This document shows positions 9,945 through 22,904 of a stretch of DNA of 64,000 nt, piece after piece (the first letter of the stretch is position 1; the number at the start of each line of letters is the position of its first letter). The stretch covers positions 8,444,768-8,508,767 of the forward strand of contig JAMKCF010000018.1 of assembly GCA_023634235.1 (NCBI GenBank). The letters run 5' to 3'. Under the pieces are notes generated by a model that was not told the DNA's origin, did no database searches, and was given only the letters and a program-made list of their open reading frames with translations. Source of the DNA: Pisaster brevispinus. Taxonomy: Eukaryota > Echinodermata > Asteroidea > Forcipulatida > Asteriidae. The position numbers and the translations under genes were made by a program.

Positions 9945-10860
9945 ATATTAAATTTTGGTCTTAGATGAAGACCCAAAGGTCTTAAACCAAGACCATGACC
10001 AAACCTCTGACAAAGACCAAATGGTATTACAGCAAGACCGACATTAACATTGAAATGTCTGTGACTATGTAGAACAGGGACCAAAGGTCTTAGATCAAGA
10101 CCAAGACCAAAGTCTGAGACTACATGGACTGAGACCAAGACCAAAGTCTGAGACTGCATGGACTGGGACCAAGACCAAAGTCTGAGACTACATGGACTGA
10201 GACCAAGACCAAAGTCTGAGACTACATGGACTGAGACCAAGACCAAAGTCTGAGACTACATGGACTGAGACCAAGACCAAAGTCTGAGACTACATGGACT
10301 GAGACCAAGACCAAAGTCTGAGACTACATGGACTGAGACCAAGACCAAAGTCTGAGACTGCATGGACTGAGACCAAGACCAAAGTCTGAGACTGCATGGA
10401 CTGAGACCAAGACCAAAGTTTGAGATTGAGACCAACACAAAGACAGAAAGGTCTGAGAACAAGATCAGAGGCCGATTTCACAAAGATCTCATGTTGATAT
10501 TAACTGTGTATAAAAATGTAATATCACAATACAAGTCACTACAGTGATATTGACAACTCATCTCAAGATGAATCTTATTAGTGCTTTGTGAAATTGAGCC
10601 CTGGACCCAAAGACTTGAAACCAAGACCAGGACCCAACAAAGCTCTGAGATCAGAACCAGACCAAAGTGCCAGATCCAGACCTGAACCCAAAGGTCTAAG
10701 ACCGAGACTTACGACAGAAAGATCTGAGACCAAGAACAAAACCTAAGGGTCTGAAAGGAGACTTTATACCCAAGACAATTGAAGCCTGTGAAAAAGACCA
10801 AGTCCCGAAGGTCTGAGATGAAGACAAAGGCCTCTAAGCTGAAACAAAAATGAAGTAGTG
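9945..10860. repeat. 34-bp minisatellite (about 10 good copies) with degenerate flanks
   Basis: The core at about 10096-10431 repeats CTGAGACTACATGGACTGAG plus ACCAAGACCAAAGT, 34 bp. On both sides, to about 9950 and 10830, GACCAAGACC-type words persist with growing divergence, typical of an old array homogenised only at its centre. The sequence is unrelated to the 34-bp array at 0.6-1.4 kb. Confidence 0.92.
10468..10604. mobile_element. Small MITE-like insertion within the minisatellite flank
   Basis: GGCCGATTTCACAAAG on the left pairs with CTTTGTGAAATTGAGCCC on the right. About 135 bp of unrelated AT-rich sequence with short internal inverted repeats (TGATATT) is enclosed, and GACC-type repeat words resume on each side. 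Confidence 0.6.
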
Positions 10861-11469
10861 CAATGTTGAAAACAAAACAAACAGCAAACAATCAGCAAAT
10901 GATTCTTTTTTATAAATTGATGATATGAGTGCCGCATAGGCACACAACTCAGATTCCCAAATTCAGGAAAAACAGTGGGGAAAATTTGGGCACAGCAAGA
11001 AGAAGAACCCCAAATTGGGCAGAGAAAGCATAAAATACTTTTAATCCATTATTATAAATTGGTACTTCTGTTTTTATGTGGGTAACATTTCAGGCAAATG
11101 AAATCAAGCCCTCTGCTCCCCTTAACCAAAGAGTCTCCATGGAATTCCAATTTCCATTGATAGAAAACTCTACACTGTATGGCTGTTTTCTACAAACAGT
11201 ACTTACAGATCATCAGCAACAAGGGATGTTTGCTAAGACCAAGTGCTTAATGAAATGTCAATAAAAATTAGTATTATTGTTTATATATGTAGCACTTTGT
11301 CTACAAGGGCATCTCAAAGTGCTCAATATTTTACAAGAGAGATTTTTGAACGATGAGACAAACTTAATGATAAAGGTACTAATGTACTGTACAAGGTTGC
11401 TTAATTTAACATCCGGAACCTTCAACATTCATCCCGTCTGAAGGTCTGTTCCAAGCAATTATGTTCCAA

Positions 11470-11670
11470 TGTTTTGTTTATTAAAGGCAGGGTCATCCTT
11501 TGGTAAAGAACCCTGAAAAGAAATTGTGTAATTTTTTATCCAAAAGCTTACTTGTTATAAAGTTGGTAATGGTAGTAAGCATCCTGTGAACTCAATTCGT
11601 CTGAAATGCCCTCGTTGATTAAAAATCAATAAAAACATTTAAAATCAAGAAACGATTTCAAAGGTTGGCA
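11470..11670 (+). mobile_element. MITE family C, partial copy
   Basis: It begins TTAAAGGCAGGGTCATCCTTTGG and continues through AAAAGCTTACTTGTTATAA and TCGTCTGAAATGCC. An inverted copy of the same half is at 18990-19165, and a more diverged one at 50340-50500. Confidence 0.6.
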
Positions 11671-11699
11671 AAAAAATTAGGTGGTATTACACAATACAG

Positions 11700-12110
11700 G
11701 GCACTGCTTAGCTCTTGGGTTAACGTGTATGTTTTGGAAACTGTTGCGGGGTCTGGTGAAAGTCTGCGTGTACATTTGTGTGTTAACCGGATCTGTTGTA
11801 GCAGCAGAGTGTGGGTTCGAATCCCAGTCATGACACTTGTGCCCTTGAGCAAGGCACTTAACTATAATTGCTCTGTACAAAGTTGGGAAGGTAGTGCACT
11901 CTGCTCTACCAGCCAGGCTCATAGTGGATGATACCCTTGCCTACATCCTTATGGACTGTGAAGGGGGTAACCTCTGTTTCAGCCACAGGGGTAGGTAGCA
12001 ACGTGCCCCTGGTGGCAGTTGATTGTTGATGGCCCAAATCAGTTAATTGTAGCCCTCATCTTGAAGTGGCTGTCCGGCCTTGTGATGTGAGGCAATTTCT
12101 CACTAAAAAC
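11700..12110 (+). mobile_element. SINE-C, long copy
   Basis: Box B GTGTGGGTTCGAATCCCAGT lies at about 11807-11826. The tail runs through CACTTGTGCCCTTGAGCAAG, GATGATACCCTTGCCTAC, GCAACGTGCCCCTGGTGGCA and TGTCCGGCCTTGTGATG to about 12100. The head is more diverged than at 5.96 kb. Confidence 0.8.
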
Positions 12111-12599
12111 AAATTAATACAAACAAATATAGAAACCAAGACCTTTGATCTAGTAGAATTTTTCTTGAAATTCTAGCCCTGTAGGTACATGTACATGTAC
12201 AGCAGTGTCGGAGGCGTACTTGATAAATGCCTGCTCCAACCCAAAACAACATTTAAAAAAAACCTGTGATGACTTTTCTGGTGCCCTATGTATGTGTTTG
12301 ATACCACACATAAAAACAATCAACAATGAAAAAGAAAGGTGGGGGGGGGGAGGGTCTTGCAGTTCCCTGCGTAAAAGCAATTTCTGCTTTAAGGTAAACG
12401 GCAAGACATCTGCTCTTGATTGGACATGACTTAGGCGTCAAGGTAACTTAATATATCACAAAGTGGAAAAATACAAGTGAAGTGCAAATTAAGTACTAAC
12501 ACAGTCCTACCTAGGGATGTAGAACCACTGGATGGAATGCAGCAGCGCCTGTTTCTTATGTGTTCTGCTCTTGATATTTCCAGACAAACATTATTGAAT

Positions 12600-12655
12600 A
12601 TCAAGTAATAAACCACACCGGGAAACTGACTGGGTAAATTTTTTAATTCAACATC
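12600..12655 (-). repeat. SINE-A tail fragment
   Basis: AATAAACCAC and GGGAAACTGACTGGGTAAAT match the 3' tail of SINE-A in inverted orientation. Confidence 0.6.
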
Positions 12656-12716
12656 TGGGCATACCCCAAACAAATTACTTAACTCCTTAATTAAGGTCTG
12701 TATGATCCCATGCACG

Positions 12717-13533
12717 GCTCGAATTCTAGAGAAAAGACCACAAGACCGCAGGGCTTGTAGTTCAAAATGTTTACTGGACCAGGAATTTGTGTACTCAACC
12801 AGAATCGAACGAATAAAATAAAACTGATTGATTCCTGACAGCCACAGTTAAATAACATGCATGTTTTTATTTGAACAATGAAGCACTAAGAAAGACATGT
12901 ACGAGAAGATTTCTCTCATCTGTCTTTTGGTGTTATAAAGTTATACTGCATAACTGGATTGGGAAAGTACTGAGTATACAGTGCTAACACACATCGGTGT
13001 AAGGGTACAACCAAAATTAATATTCTTTATCCCCGATGCAAAATTAACATCTATTAAAATCGCTGCGGAACCCGCTGCTAAAATATAGGATTCGAACTGC
13101 CTCTAGCTTCCGGGCAATCTCGGTGGTCTAGTTGGTAAGACACTGCTCTAGAATTGCAAGGGTCGTGGGTTCGAATCCCACCCGAGTAATATGCCTGTGA
13201 TTTGTTTTCTTCACAGAACTTGGGAAAGTACTGAGTATACAGTGCTAACACACATCGGTGTAAGGGTAAAACCAAAACTAATATTCTTTATCCCTGATGC
13301 AAAATTAACATCTATTACAGAATTGAAAGGTATTTGTGAGACTCAAAGTCAACTTTTGTACATACATATACTGTACCTTGTTTCTGTTCATGATATTACA
13401 CAGTGAGGTATTGTTATTCGATTGAAATACACAAAACCACGGGACTTGTCTAGTAAAGTTTACTGGCCTGACACAAAAACTACTAGCCTCAGGCCAGCAG
13501 ACCAGTGTGAAATTTGATCCCTACCAATGGTGT
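12717..13533. repeat. Dispersed repeat D with nested SINE-B material
   Basis: Left and right parts (GACCGCAGGGCTTGTAGTTC; TACTAGCCTCAGGCCAGCAG) are family-D sequence. Between them, 12950-13318 is SINE-B. As at 3.5-4.06 kb, SINE-B sits inside repeat D. Confidence 0.7.
12950..13318 (+). mobile_element. SINE-B with duplicated tail
   Basis: The tRNA-like part at about 13116-13190 has box A TGGTCTAGTTGG, box B GGGTTCGAATCCC and acceptor pairing CTCGG/CCGAG. Its tail (GAACTTGGGAAAGTACTGAG, CACATCGGTGTAAGGG) occurs twice, at about 12961-13056 and 13217-13318. Both tails end in ATGCAAAATTAACATCTATTA-type sequence, so a partial tandem duplication or two insertions are implied. Confidence 0.75.
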
Positions 13534-13899
13534 GTTAATTGATTGGACTGTATATGTACAAATACACAAATGTACAACATACACACGTAGCATTCTTGAA
13601 CATCCAACGAGGAAATGATTAATAGCGTTTTGTCTTTATCGTTTCCTTTTTTCCCCACAAATAACCCCCCCTTTTTAGTCTGTCTCATTCACTAATTATT
13701 TACTTGTTTTCCCTCTTCCCACCGTTGATTTTGTCTTCCCCAACCTCTCGTGGTTAAACCAGCTCCTTCCTTGCTTTTTGTGTGTACTTCTTGGCTCTCT
13801 CCATCTCTCTCTCTCTTCTCATTTCTTTCCACTTGACCGCTTCTGTTACATTTTTTAGTATACTTGGTTTTTTTTTAGTGTTGTGCTATCAGTCTCATT

Positions 13900-14045
13900 A
13901 AGGCTTTGAGAAAAGACTCTGCTAGCTAGGGCTGAAATGTCAGGCCATTAACTATTTTTTTCATTTAAATCATAGGACCTTTTGGTTGGTAAGCAGTTTA
14001 CAGCAGCTATGTCTATTTTCTCATTAGTGTTTCCATTAAAAGTGA
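13900..14045 (+). repeat. Dispersed repeat E, copy 1
   Basis: The phrases GACTCTGCTAG, GAAATGTCAGGCCATTAACTA and GGACCTTTTGGTTGGTAAGC are shared with 18615-18850 and 21285-21380. The GAAACGTCAGGC-type phrase is common near retroelement 3' ends, possibly Penelope-like; that is only a memory-based guess. Confidence 0.6.
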
Positions 14046-17000
14046 CATTGAAAGCAGATTGGACATGTGGTACATTCATCTACATCTACTTGTAAAGTTG
14101 ACATTTTTCTCCATGCATTTTCACTGCATATCATCCTGGTTGCACATTAATGTATGACTGTCAGCAATCAGTCATAGCTCAACCACAAATGAAACAAACA
14201 TTTTCTTTAGAATGGTTACAAAAACTCAAGTTCATGATGTATATTAATGTTAATTCATAGCATGTATATATTTTGTGTGCCATTGGCAGATGTGTGTGCT
14301 GGAACTATTTTTGTTAGTACGAGGTCAACAGTGGTCGACACACATCGTACTAACACACATCGGTGTAAGGGAAAACCAAATTAAAAGTGGTCAACGTGAT
14401 AACACGCCCAGACTTTCCATTGTGTAAGGTGCACAGTGCGTTCACCCACCTTGTTACGCTTCGTTTGTTCTGTACAAAGAGGGACAATGGGTGCTGGAAT
14501 CCATGCTCAAAATCTCCTTCTTCTGGGGTTATTGCATAATCCCCAATTCCAGACCTTCATCCTTTTGTTGGAAAAAAGGGAATCATGAGATCCACAGGCT
14601 GCCACCAGCTTTTACCATTGTATTGGGCAGGGGAGGGACATGTTTCAGGAGGTTTCAACATGCCATGGCTGATGTTTTGGCCATAGCTTATTCATGGTGA
14701 TCAAAACAATAAATTTATAATAATTTATTATTATTTTTTTAACCAAAACAGAAATCCAAGTGCATTTTATGAGAGTGTTTGTTTTCTTTTCTTAGTGAAG
14801 TCATGGTTGCATTGTGCCAACGGTAATCTAAATAAAAAAAAATAATAATAACATCCCACAGATAAGCACGGACAAATTATCGGAACTGCCTGCGGCAAGT
14901 GGTCATGGGACACGTTGCTTTCGGAATGGGCACTTTATTTTATAAAATGCAGGTTTTTTTGATGTACAAAATATATCTAGTTGGAAAGATGTTTTGAAAG
15001 TAGACCAAAACCATATTGTGTGGTTTTCCTCTTGCTATGTGAACTACTTGCGACACGGTCCGTGATTTTGTCAGGTCAAAAATTTGGTTCTAGTAAAATG
15101 AAAACCACACAATTTCAAGGGATATTAAAATAGCTTCCCAACCATAATAATTTCATGCCAAATGCTTTTTATAGCTCAAAGCGCCCAATCCGAAGGCAAT
15201 CAATCCTTTTACATTAAACATCATGAACAGTCAGATTGAGTTTTCATTTCATTCTTTAGACCAATGTGAACCAAAATGTGTGAAGCTTGGCACACACTAA
15301 AATGTGTGAAGTCCATGAAGTGCCAAGAGTTCTCCTCAATAATTTAAAGATCAAGCTTTTTATAGCTCCCCTCGTATTTTCTTAAAACGAAGGACCGATC
15401 GTCATAAATTCACAGGGGCTTGGGTTGGAATATTTTCTTTCTCTAGATTCTAACCTCTCCAATCTGTCACTTGACACAAACATAATTTGACAGAATCATT
15501 AGCGATCTCTAGCCAGCGATACACTATCTGAAACCCAAGGAAATCTGGACGGCCATCTCATACCGCGCTGCTAGGTAACCTTAAAAGAAAATCTAAACAC
15601 GACCCGCAGGGGAAAAAACGGAGATTGTTTGCACAGATACTGCTAATGCAGGGCCTAATGGTCTAAATTAATTGCGTACCTTAGATGTTGAACCTTTCCT
15701 TACCTATCGAGACGGGCATTGTCTGTGCTGACAACTTGGCATGGACAAGATGCATACTTTACAGCTATAATACTTTGTAAGATTTTCTTAAATGCATCGT
15801 CGATACCTTCCCTTGGAGATCGTGTTGAGTTGGAATCTATCTGGCCGGTTTTCTACTTGTTTGATCAAGCCATCATTGCAATTGGTCATGAAGCAAGCCA
15901 ATAGAATGCTAACACTGAACAGTGTACGCAAACTGAGAGATAGTTACCGATTTCATAGAGCTAGGTGCTTAATTTAAGCAGCAAATATTGCATAACAATT
16001 TTCTGTGGGATGAGCAGGATACCAGTCACATACATGAGCCATGGTATTTTGGATGGTACCCTTATTTTTGTTAGCATACTGGGTCCAGATGATAATTTCC
16101 ATACATATCCTAACATGAATACATACAAATTCCCAAAGCAAGGTTCTCCCCAGGGTTTTTCAAAACTGGAGGGCATTCTGGACACAAAGTTTGGCCTCAC
16201 AGCACGCTGAATTGAAACGAGGTCCTCGGAAGGTTTTTTACTTGGTGTTTATCTCTTATGTGCAAGCTAGGGCATTCTAAATGGTTTTATTCTTACAATT
16301 TATTTGTGAATTTGATATGAAGTCAAACATTATTTGTTTTTGTGTATTAGCAGCAATTTGTGCATATCGGCCTGATACACTATCAGCCTGATACGCTAGC
16401 GTGTGCATGGAAAGAACCCTGTAAAATCAGGTCTGATACATCTACTTTGTTCTTACTGCATGGGTAGTTTTCCCTCATTTTAAGGGGCACCAAGGCAATG
16501 GCCAGGTGTCAGTTGCATGGAGGCAATTGCCTCTGTTGCTCTTTAACCCTCCGTGACACCATCGCTCACTTATTGAGTAACAGTTTTTAATTGAAAATTA
16601 ATTAGTCCGCCATTTTTTTTCTTCAAAAAATCTTTAAAATTCCAAGTTCTACAACTGCACCTAGCCAAATAGCATGCCAAATGTCTTATCACTACCCGGG
16701 GTTTGTTTTTAACTAACACAATCCAACATTGACCCGCTCTCCAGGAATTCCCATAGGAATTGTACAGCAATTACTCAGCCTTGCTAAGTTGTGTAAACAA
16801 AGGGCGTTAGTCAAAGAAATGGTTGATTGAGCAGAAAGAGACATGTGGGCTCATCTCAAAATGCAATTTCGCTTGAATTGATTTTATTTAGTCAGTGGGT
16901 CTATATCTAATGCTGTGGCTGATTTAAAAGTGATTGGGTGATTTAAAAGTGGTTTGGTTCTTCACAGAAATGTATTACACGCTAAATTCAAACTGTTACT

Positions 17001-18600
17001 CAACAAGTAAGGCATGGCGAAATGGTGTGATTTTTTTTATGGTGTCACGCAGAGTTAAATAACCCTGCCTACAAAATAAAGTTTTTGTTGGGTCAAGGAT
17101 CAGAAGATCTCAAACATTTCCACTAAACCACAGGGCTTCCTGCTACCTCAGAACATTTTTCAACCCAAACTCGCCACCCACAAACCTTTTGGGAGAAGAA
17201 GAAGGTTTGGACTTGAACACCAAATTGTTCTCAATTGTTCAGTACATAAAATGTCAAATCCTGAGCTGAAATCACTGGACTCTGTAGCAAGTGGTCCAAC
17301 CTCAAAATATACTCTAGTATAATTTGAGCGATGGGGTACAATGTACATGTATATTCAGTCAGTTTATCTGATTTTTTCACATCAATGGATGAAACTAGAA
17401 TTGTGTCGGTGCAATAATGCATTGCATCTCAGTTTTGTAATAATGTCATAGCTCACACAAGAAAGGCTCTTGGCAGGAGGATGCATCTTGGCGCTGTGTA
17501 CACATTACGTGTTTACTCTCCATAGAGTAATATGTATTGACGAGAGCATTTACTTTGCCCTGCGTTTTGAAACCGTGTACATGTAGGTGCAGCCACGTCT
17601 GTGAACAAACATTTGTAAAAGCTTGGCACTTTGTACAGTTGTGTTGTACGGCTATTTTCATACAAGAATAGAACTAAAATGCTCGGTTTATGACGTAGGC
17701 CATGTAATGGTTTGATTAATGAATGTGGTGTGACCTAAAATCCTCCAATCAAATGACAAGGATTGACTTGGGTGTTGTAATGAGTATACTGGGCCTGCTG
17801 TCCACACAGAAGGAGCTCAGATGGCACTTCAAATGGCCCAAATATGATCAGGAATTCAGTAACCAAAGACACAGTAGCCAAGGTGGCGGAATTTGAACCA
17901 TTCAACATTTTCTCAAAGTTATTACAGTTTGAAGGTTTTAAGCTACTCAGTCATGTGACACTAAGATTGCCCAGGAGGGTGCAGATACATACATTACACT
18001 GTACATGCATTTTGACTGACCATTCTCGCAAAAAAACCAACACTGTACCGCCAACTCTTCATAGGTTGAACGAATAAAATAAAATAAACAGCCGCCCCTT
18101 AAAAGCAGAAAGCCCAGAGCTCTTTAAGCTAAAAAGCCCCCATGGTCAAACTCGTCAAGGGATTTCTGATTTTGCCCATGATAGCAACGTGCTGCAAGCA
18201 CCAAGCACCGCGGTACAAAGTACCTAGCCCAAGATTGACAATCATGCAGCAGCAGCGGCAAACAGCGGCGGGCAGCGGCACTCGTCTGCAATTCCCTATC
18301 AACCGGAACTCTTCACTCGTCAGGTATTGATTTCCCATGAATTTATGCAGCACGGCGAAGACCGTATACATAGAAGGCTACTGCAAGGAATGTGTGTGAC
18401 CGTTCTACGTGTGCACGGTACTTTCAACATTGAAAAGTTAATGTATGAAACCCGACAAATAAATCATGTGTGGACTTGGGCCATACTTGTACTGCATTTT
18501 GATGCAGTGTTCCTGTGCATGGTGTAAGGTGGATCATGAGGGCTCTGTACAGTACATATTATGGTGGAAATTCATACAACACTATACTGCGCAATGTTCC
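14046..18600. other. Unassigned stretch
   Basis: No gene is supported. It contains a SINE-B tail scrap (14340-14375), an inverted pair GTGTGGTTTTC/GAAAACCACAC around 15017-15110, an interspersed phrase GGCACCAAGGCAATGGCCAG at about 16487 related to the units at 54.06-54.42 kb, and a mixed-strand ORF region at 15960-16210 (AAACCAGTCACATA-type repeat also near 33.19 kb). Confidence 0.45.
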
Positions 18601-18614
18601 ACTAACAGTTAAAA

Positions 18615-18850
18615 AGTAAAAAATATAGTTGATTGCCTGACGTTTCGACCCTAGAAGAGTCTTTCTCGAAGGCTTAATGACAACATTTTTGCCAAAAAGA
18701 CAAATGATGTTGTCATTTAGTAGCCTTCGAGAAAGACCTTGTGCTACGGTTGAAAACAGGAGGCAATTAACTATTCTTCGCATTTAAACCACAGGTCCTT
18801 TTGGTTGGTACATGTAAGCAGTTTGCAACAGCTACATGTAAATCTATTTT
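18615..18850 (+). repeat. Dispersed repeat E, copy 2, with inverted segment
   Basis: CCTGACGTTTCGACCCTAG and CTTTCTCGAAGGCTTAATGAC appear first, then the inverted echo TCATTTAGTAGCCTTCGAGAAAGAC, then the common tail ACCACAGGTCCTTTTGGTTGG. Confidence 0.6.
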
Positions 18851-18989
18851 TTCACAGTTAAAAGTACACGCAGTTCACCAACGTACATTTACACTGATCA
18901 TTTAAAAAAAACAGTGACACGCTATTGTTTTTTTGTTGAAATTGATGTTTGAAAAAAAATTAAGATTCACGACTTGTACAATATGCATG

Positions 18990-19165
18990 AATCATTTCTC
19001 AGATTCAAATATTTTTATTGATTTCTAATCAACGGGGGCATTTCAGACAAAATAGTTTCACAGGGCATGCTTACTACTATTACCATCTTCATAACAAGTA
19101 AGCTTTCGGATAGAAATTACACTATTTTTTTATCAGGGTCATTACCAAAGTATGACCCTACCTTT
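18990..19165 (-). mobile_element. MITE family C, inverted half
   Basis: Reverse complement of 11.47-11.67 kb material: TTGATTTCTAATCAACGGGG, GGCATTTCAGACAAA and ending ACCAAAGTATGACCCTACCTTTA. Confidence 0.6.
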
Positions 19166-19212
19166 ATTGTGGTTGGGCTACATGGACATGAATAAAACGA
19201 TGCTATACTTAC

Positions 19213-19296
19213 AGAACTTTTGGAATACTTGAGAACGAGAGAATGAAGATGCGCTAGCTTGGTTTGGGCCTCATCATGGTGATCTCAAGTGGATTC
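19213..19296 (-). other. Noncoding exon with strong splice sites
   Basis: On the minus strand the 84-nt block follows GTTATTCTTTCAG and is followed by GTAAGTATAG, both close to consensus. All three frames contain a stop, and the only ATG (ATGATGAGG) opens an eight-codon frame, so it fits a 5' UTR or lncRNA exon. It may lie in the leader of the minus-strand membrane-protein gene, between a 45.4 kb exon and the 5666 exon; that link is inferred from strand and position only. Confidence 0.55.
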
Positions 19297-19386
19297 CTGA
19301 AAGAATAACACCAGCATGTAGAAAACTGTCAAGAAAAAACCAAGATATGAATGATATTGTGCAACCAGCATTAATGAACAATTTAG

Positions 19387-19775
19387 TTAATTGCAGGGTA
19401 TTATACCTTTGGTAACAGTCAAAGACGTCTTTCCTCATTTTGTGTATCCCAACATATGCACAAAATTACAAACCTGTGAGAATTAGGCTTAATTGGTCAT
19501 TGAAGTTGCACGAAAAATAACAAAAGAAAAGACATCCTTGTTGCAAAGAATTGCGTGCTTTGAGGTGCCTCAGAAAGGCTCCTGAAGCCTTTCTAAGATT
19601 CAAATTTTGGGGTGAAAAATTACCTCTTTCTCTAAAACTACATTACTTCAAAGGGTGTTGTTTGTAACAATGTTTTATCTATGTATCAACAGCTCCCCAG
19701 GGCTCTTTACCAAGTGAGTTTTTATGGTCACTGACTTATCGAATAGTTACCAAATAGTTAACAAATAGTTACCAC
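19387..19775 (-). mobile_element. MITE family A, inverted copy
   Basis: It matches the family at 28555-29022 in reverse: GTCAAAGACGTC, TTAATTGGTCATTGAAGTTGC, then CTCAGAAAGGC/GCCTTTCT, CTCTTTCTCTAAAACTACAT and TTACCAAGTGAGTTTTTATGG. TTAA precedes the left end. Confidence 0.75.
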
Positions 19776-20833
19776 GTAAAAGTCTCTAACCTCATGTTAA
19801 AATGGTGTAAATTGTCATTTTATTTCATACTCTTTCAGAGCGAAATTAGAAACATGACGTCATTGTAAGTCAAAAGCAAACAGGTCTGTACGATCCAAAG
19901 AAGAACTTGTACGCCAGTCAAAAGGTCAACTTTAACACCGTTTTGATGAAATCTTATCAAAATTCATGAATAAACTAAAAATTATCTGCACAAAAATGTA
20001 CAGACCGCATACTTGAAATGTGACATCATCGAGCGTTTTTGAATTTAGATAAAAAAATGTACTTAATGGATTCAAATACAGTGGCATTTAGTAATACCGT
20101 TTTAACGTGAGGTTGGAAACTTCAGATTTTTTCCCATTTTCCTAAGCATTCGATCTATTTGAAATGAATGCATCACGAAACTGAATCTGTTTTTGGAGCC
20201 CCTCTTTAAGTTTGATTCGATCCTGCCCTGCAGGGATGCAACTGCACTTTGTCAACAACAACAAAAATGAGGAAAGTGCGAGGCGCAGCAAGACTTTACT
20301 ATGTTTTGCAAATTTCTATTGCTGAGAAACCAAAAACGAGCTGATCAGCTGAAAAAGTTGCATGCCTGGCAATGACAGCATTGAATGAGGATCACCGCGA
20401 ACTATATGACCACATCATTCTGCGTCCTGTTATTAAAAAAAAAATCTCTACAGGCAGCCAGGTTTGAGTCCTAGTTGAGGTGAATGAGGATTTTGTTCAC
20501 AAAGCCAATACAGTATCAGAGCCTCAGACAGAGGGGAATCTTGAGTTGAAATTTTCAAAAATCACATGAACACACACTTCAACATGTCGACCCTGTACAA
20601 GCGTAGACATAATGTTCACCTCTGAACAAATATTTTATTTAAAGAATTATCTCATAACACACACAAAATGGACGATGGTGACAGAATTAAACTTCTATCA
20701 TTGCAGGGCCTGCATTAGACATAATTTCTGTGCACAGAGTTGGTTTTTTAATAATACAATGTCGTGTTCTTTTTCCGCACAATGTTAGTCAACAACGAAT
20801 CTAACCCTGGGGCCTTTCACTTTTCTACTACAG

Positions 20834-20969
20834 TTATGTCCGGGATATGAGGGTCTATTTCACGAAAATGACGGATTAATGAGGAATGTATGACGCCCAA
20901 AACCCACCGCAGAAAATTGTATGCTGTCATGGAATGTGATTCTGGTGGAATTAGTGGCTTCGTGAAGGT
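20834..20969 (+). other. Possible exon, coding status and strand uncertain
   Basis: The block follows CACTTTTCTACTACAG and is followed by GTAAGATTT after GTGAAG. No plus frame is open throughout. A 60-codon minus-strand frame crosses the block, so it may be chance, a noncoding exon, or part of an unrecognised minus-strand gene. Confidence 0.25.
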
Positions 20970-21284
20970 AAGATTTCCGCCCCAGAAACACACCCTCATG
21001 ATGTATGTAGGACCCTGTATTTGTGTATAGCAGAGGAAGAGTCCTGCACAGGGCTACATGTACAACGAATCATTCATTAATCTTTCCAATAAAAATCGAT
21101 AAATGCCAAAAACCAGAGTCACAAGTAAACAGTGAAACAAAACCCCTAAAAAACTATGTTTTCACTGTTTTCAAACGTAGGGTCTTGGACAAGGGAGATC
21201 AAACTGTTTTACTCATTTCTCAAAAACTTTTGCATCTCTAGCAACTGTATTTTCACCATCGCCATGTGTAAATCTGTGAATAAA

Positions 21285-21380
21285 GACTCTGCTAGGGTTG
21301 AAACGTCAGGCCACTAACTATTCTTATTGCATTTAAACCATAGGTCCCTTTGGTTGGTAAGCAGTTTTAAATAGCTTATT
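21285..21380 (+). repeat. Dispersed repeat E, copy 3
   Basis: GACTCTGCTAGGGTTGAAAC, GTCAGGCCACTAACTATTC and CCCTTTGGTTGGTAAGCAG match the other two copies. Confidence 0.65.
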
Positions 21381-21834
21381 ACTATTTTTCAACAAATATT
21401 TCAATCTTGCAAATGTTGTGAACAAATGTTTGTTTTCCATTAATAATATCCCACACAAAGTTACGATTGAGATTTGTTTTTCCAGAATGTCTCTGCTTGC
21501 GGTGGTGGGGGTGAACTTTGCATTTCTTCCTTCGATGCTTCATTTTCAATTTAATTAAACTCACTTCGAACATCCATATTTGTGTGAATGTTATCACTGT
21601 TTCCTAACTTTCCTTAGCAACAGGGATGAGATTTGATGTAATAAAATTCCAGAAAAATGGCTTGTAGGTCAGGGTTTCCCTGTAAACCCAGAACCTCCCA
21701 GATGTTAAAATTCAGGAGGTTTACAGACTTTGTGCATCACCAGAATTATGACACTACAGGTTTATACACAATGTGGCTTAATTTCTTTCTTCATTTGGTG
21801 ACTGCTTAACCCTAACCCCCATTAGGGTCTCTCT

Positions 21835-22280
21835 AGAAAGCCTGCCAAATACAACAGAATGCAACACAGTTGAAATGAGAACCATGCCGAATGCAACAAA
21901 ATGCAACAAGGGATATTGTTGCATTGTGCAGGCATGCTGTCTGGGAAAGGACTGAGCAATGGTGTTTGCCCTGCTAAATGCAACAGTATGCACATAAGTG
22001 TAATGTTTAACTGTTGCATACAGTCTTTTGAATATGATTTGAATTATGATTCTTACCTAATATGACATCACACTTCTCAATACTTTTTCCATACAAAATA
22101 TTTTGAAATACCCATTATAAGTTGTTCAGCTACAATAGAAGCACCCAAACCTACATGAAGTCACTTCACTGTTGAATGCAACAAATTCAGTCCCAAAATG
22201 ACATCTGAGTTGACTGCCAAATGCAACAGATCACAACAACTATTTTGCCATTTGGTGCATATTGTTGCATTTAGCATGGT
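21835..22280. repeat. ATGCAACA-rich inverted repeat region
   Basis: AAATGCAACAGAATGCAAC-type words are repeated in direct orientation and answered by TTGTTGCATT words (21915, 22265). I read it as an old fold-back repeat; exact ends are not visible. Confidence 0.45.
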
Positions 22281-22904
22281 TAAGGTTAATACTTCTCTAA
22301 GAAAATTTGGAGGCTCAATGAAATTTTGAGAAATTCCTGAAATCAGGAAAAGTCCAGAGAAATCACACGCCTGTAGGAAGTATAACATGTTCAAAATCAA
22401 ATTAATAAAGAGTACTGGCCTTCAACTGGTACATTCATTGCGAATCAAATTGGTTCACACGTCTGTATTTCATACATATGTCCTTGGTCGTCTCAATTTC
22501 CCCCACAGATTTAAATTACGTTCATCATGTTCATGATCAGAAGCAAAACAGCGAGGGCGGAGATCAAGGGTTATTATTTCTGTCTCTTGTTCACACCTTA
22601 TTTTAATTAACGCTACAATACATGTACATGGATAAGCAAAATTTCATCCAAATAAATAAACCAAAACATGCAGAGCAAGCTTTGTTTTGAGACTATCCGG
22701 CCTGATACTGCCCCCTGTCATTGCCTTTGTGCCCCTTAAATTGTGCAATACAAGTTGACAATTTCCTCATAGAGGTGCCCTTTACTGAGGAGAAAATGCC
22801 TTGGTACCATTGCCCTTTCAAAAAAAAAGCATCAGGACTGGAATATCATTGTCACAGTGAAACTTTGACTAAACTAAGTATAGACTGTATTGAATATGAC
22901 GTCA

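Noticed and set aside
13112..13190. Apparent tRNA gene with perfect box B
   Set aside because: Followed by the SINE-B tail and present in other copies with the same tail.
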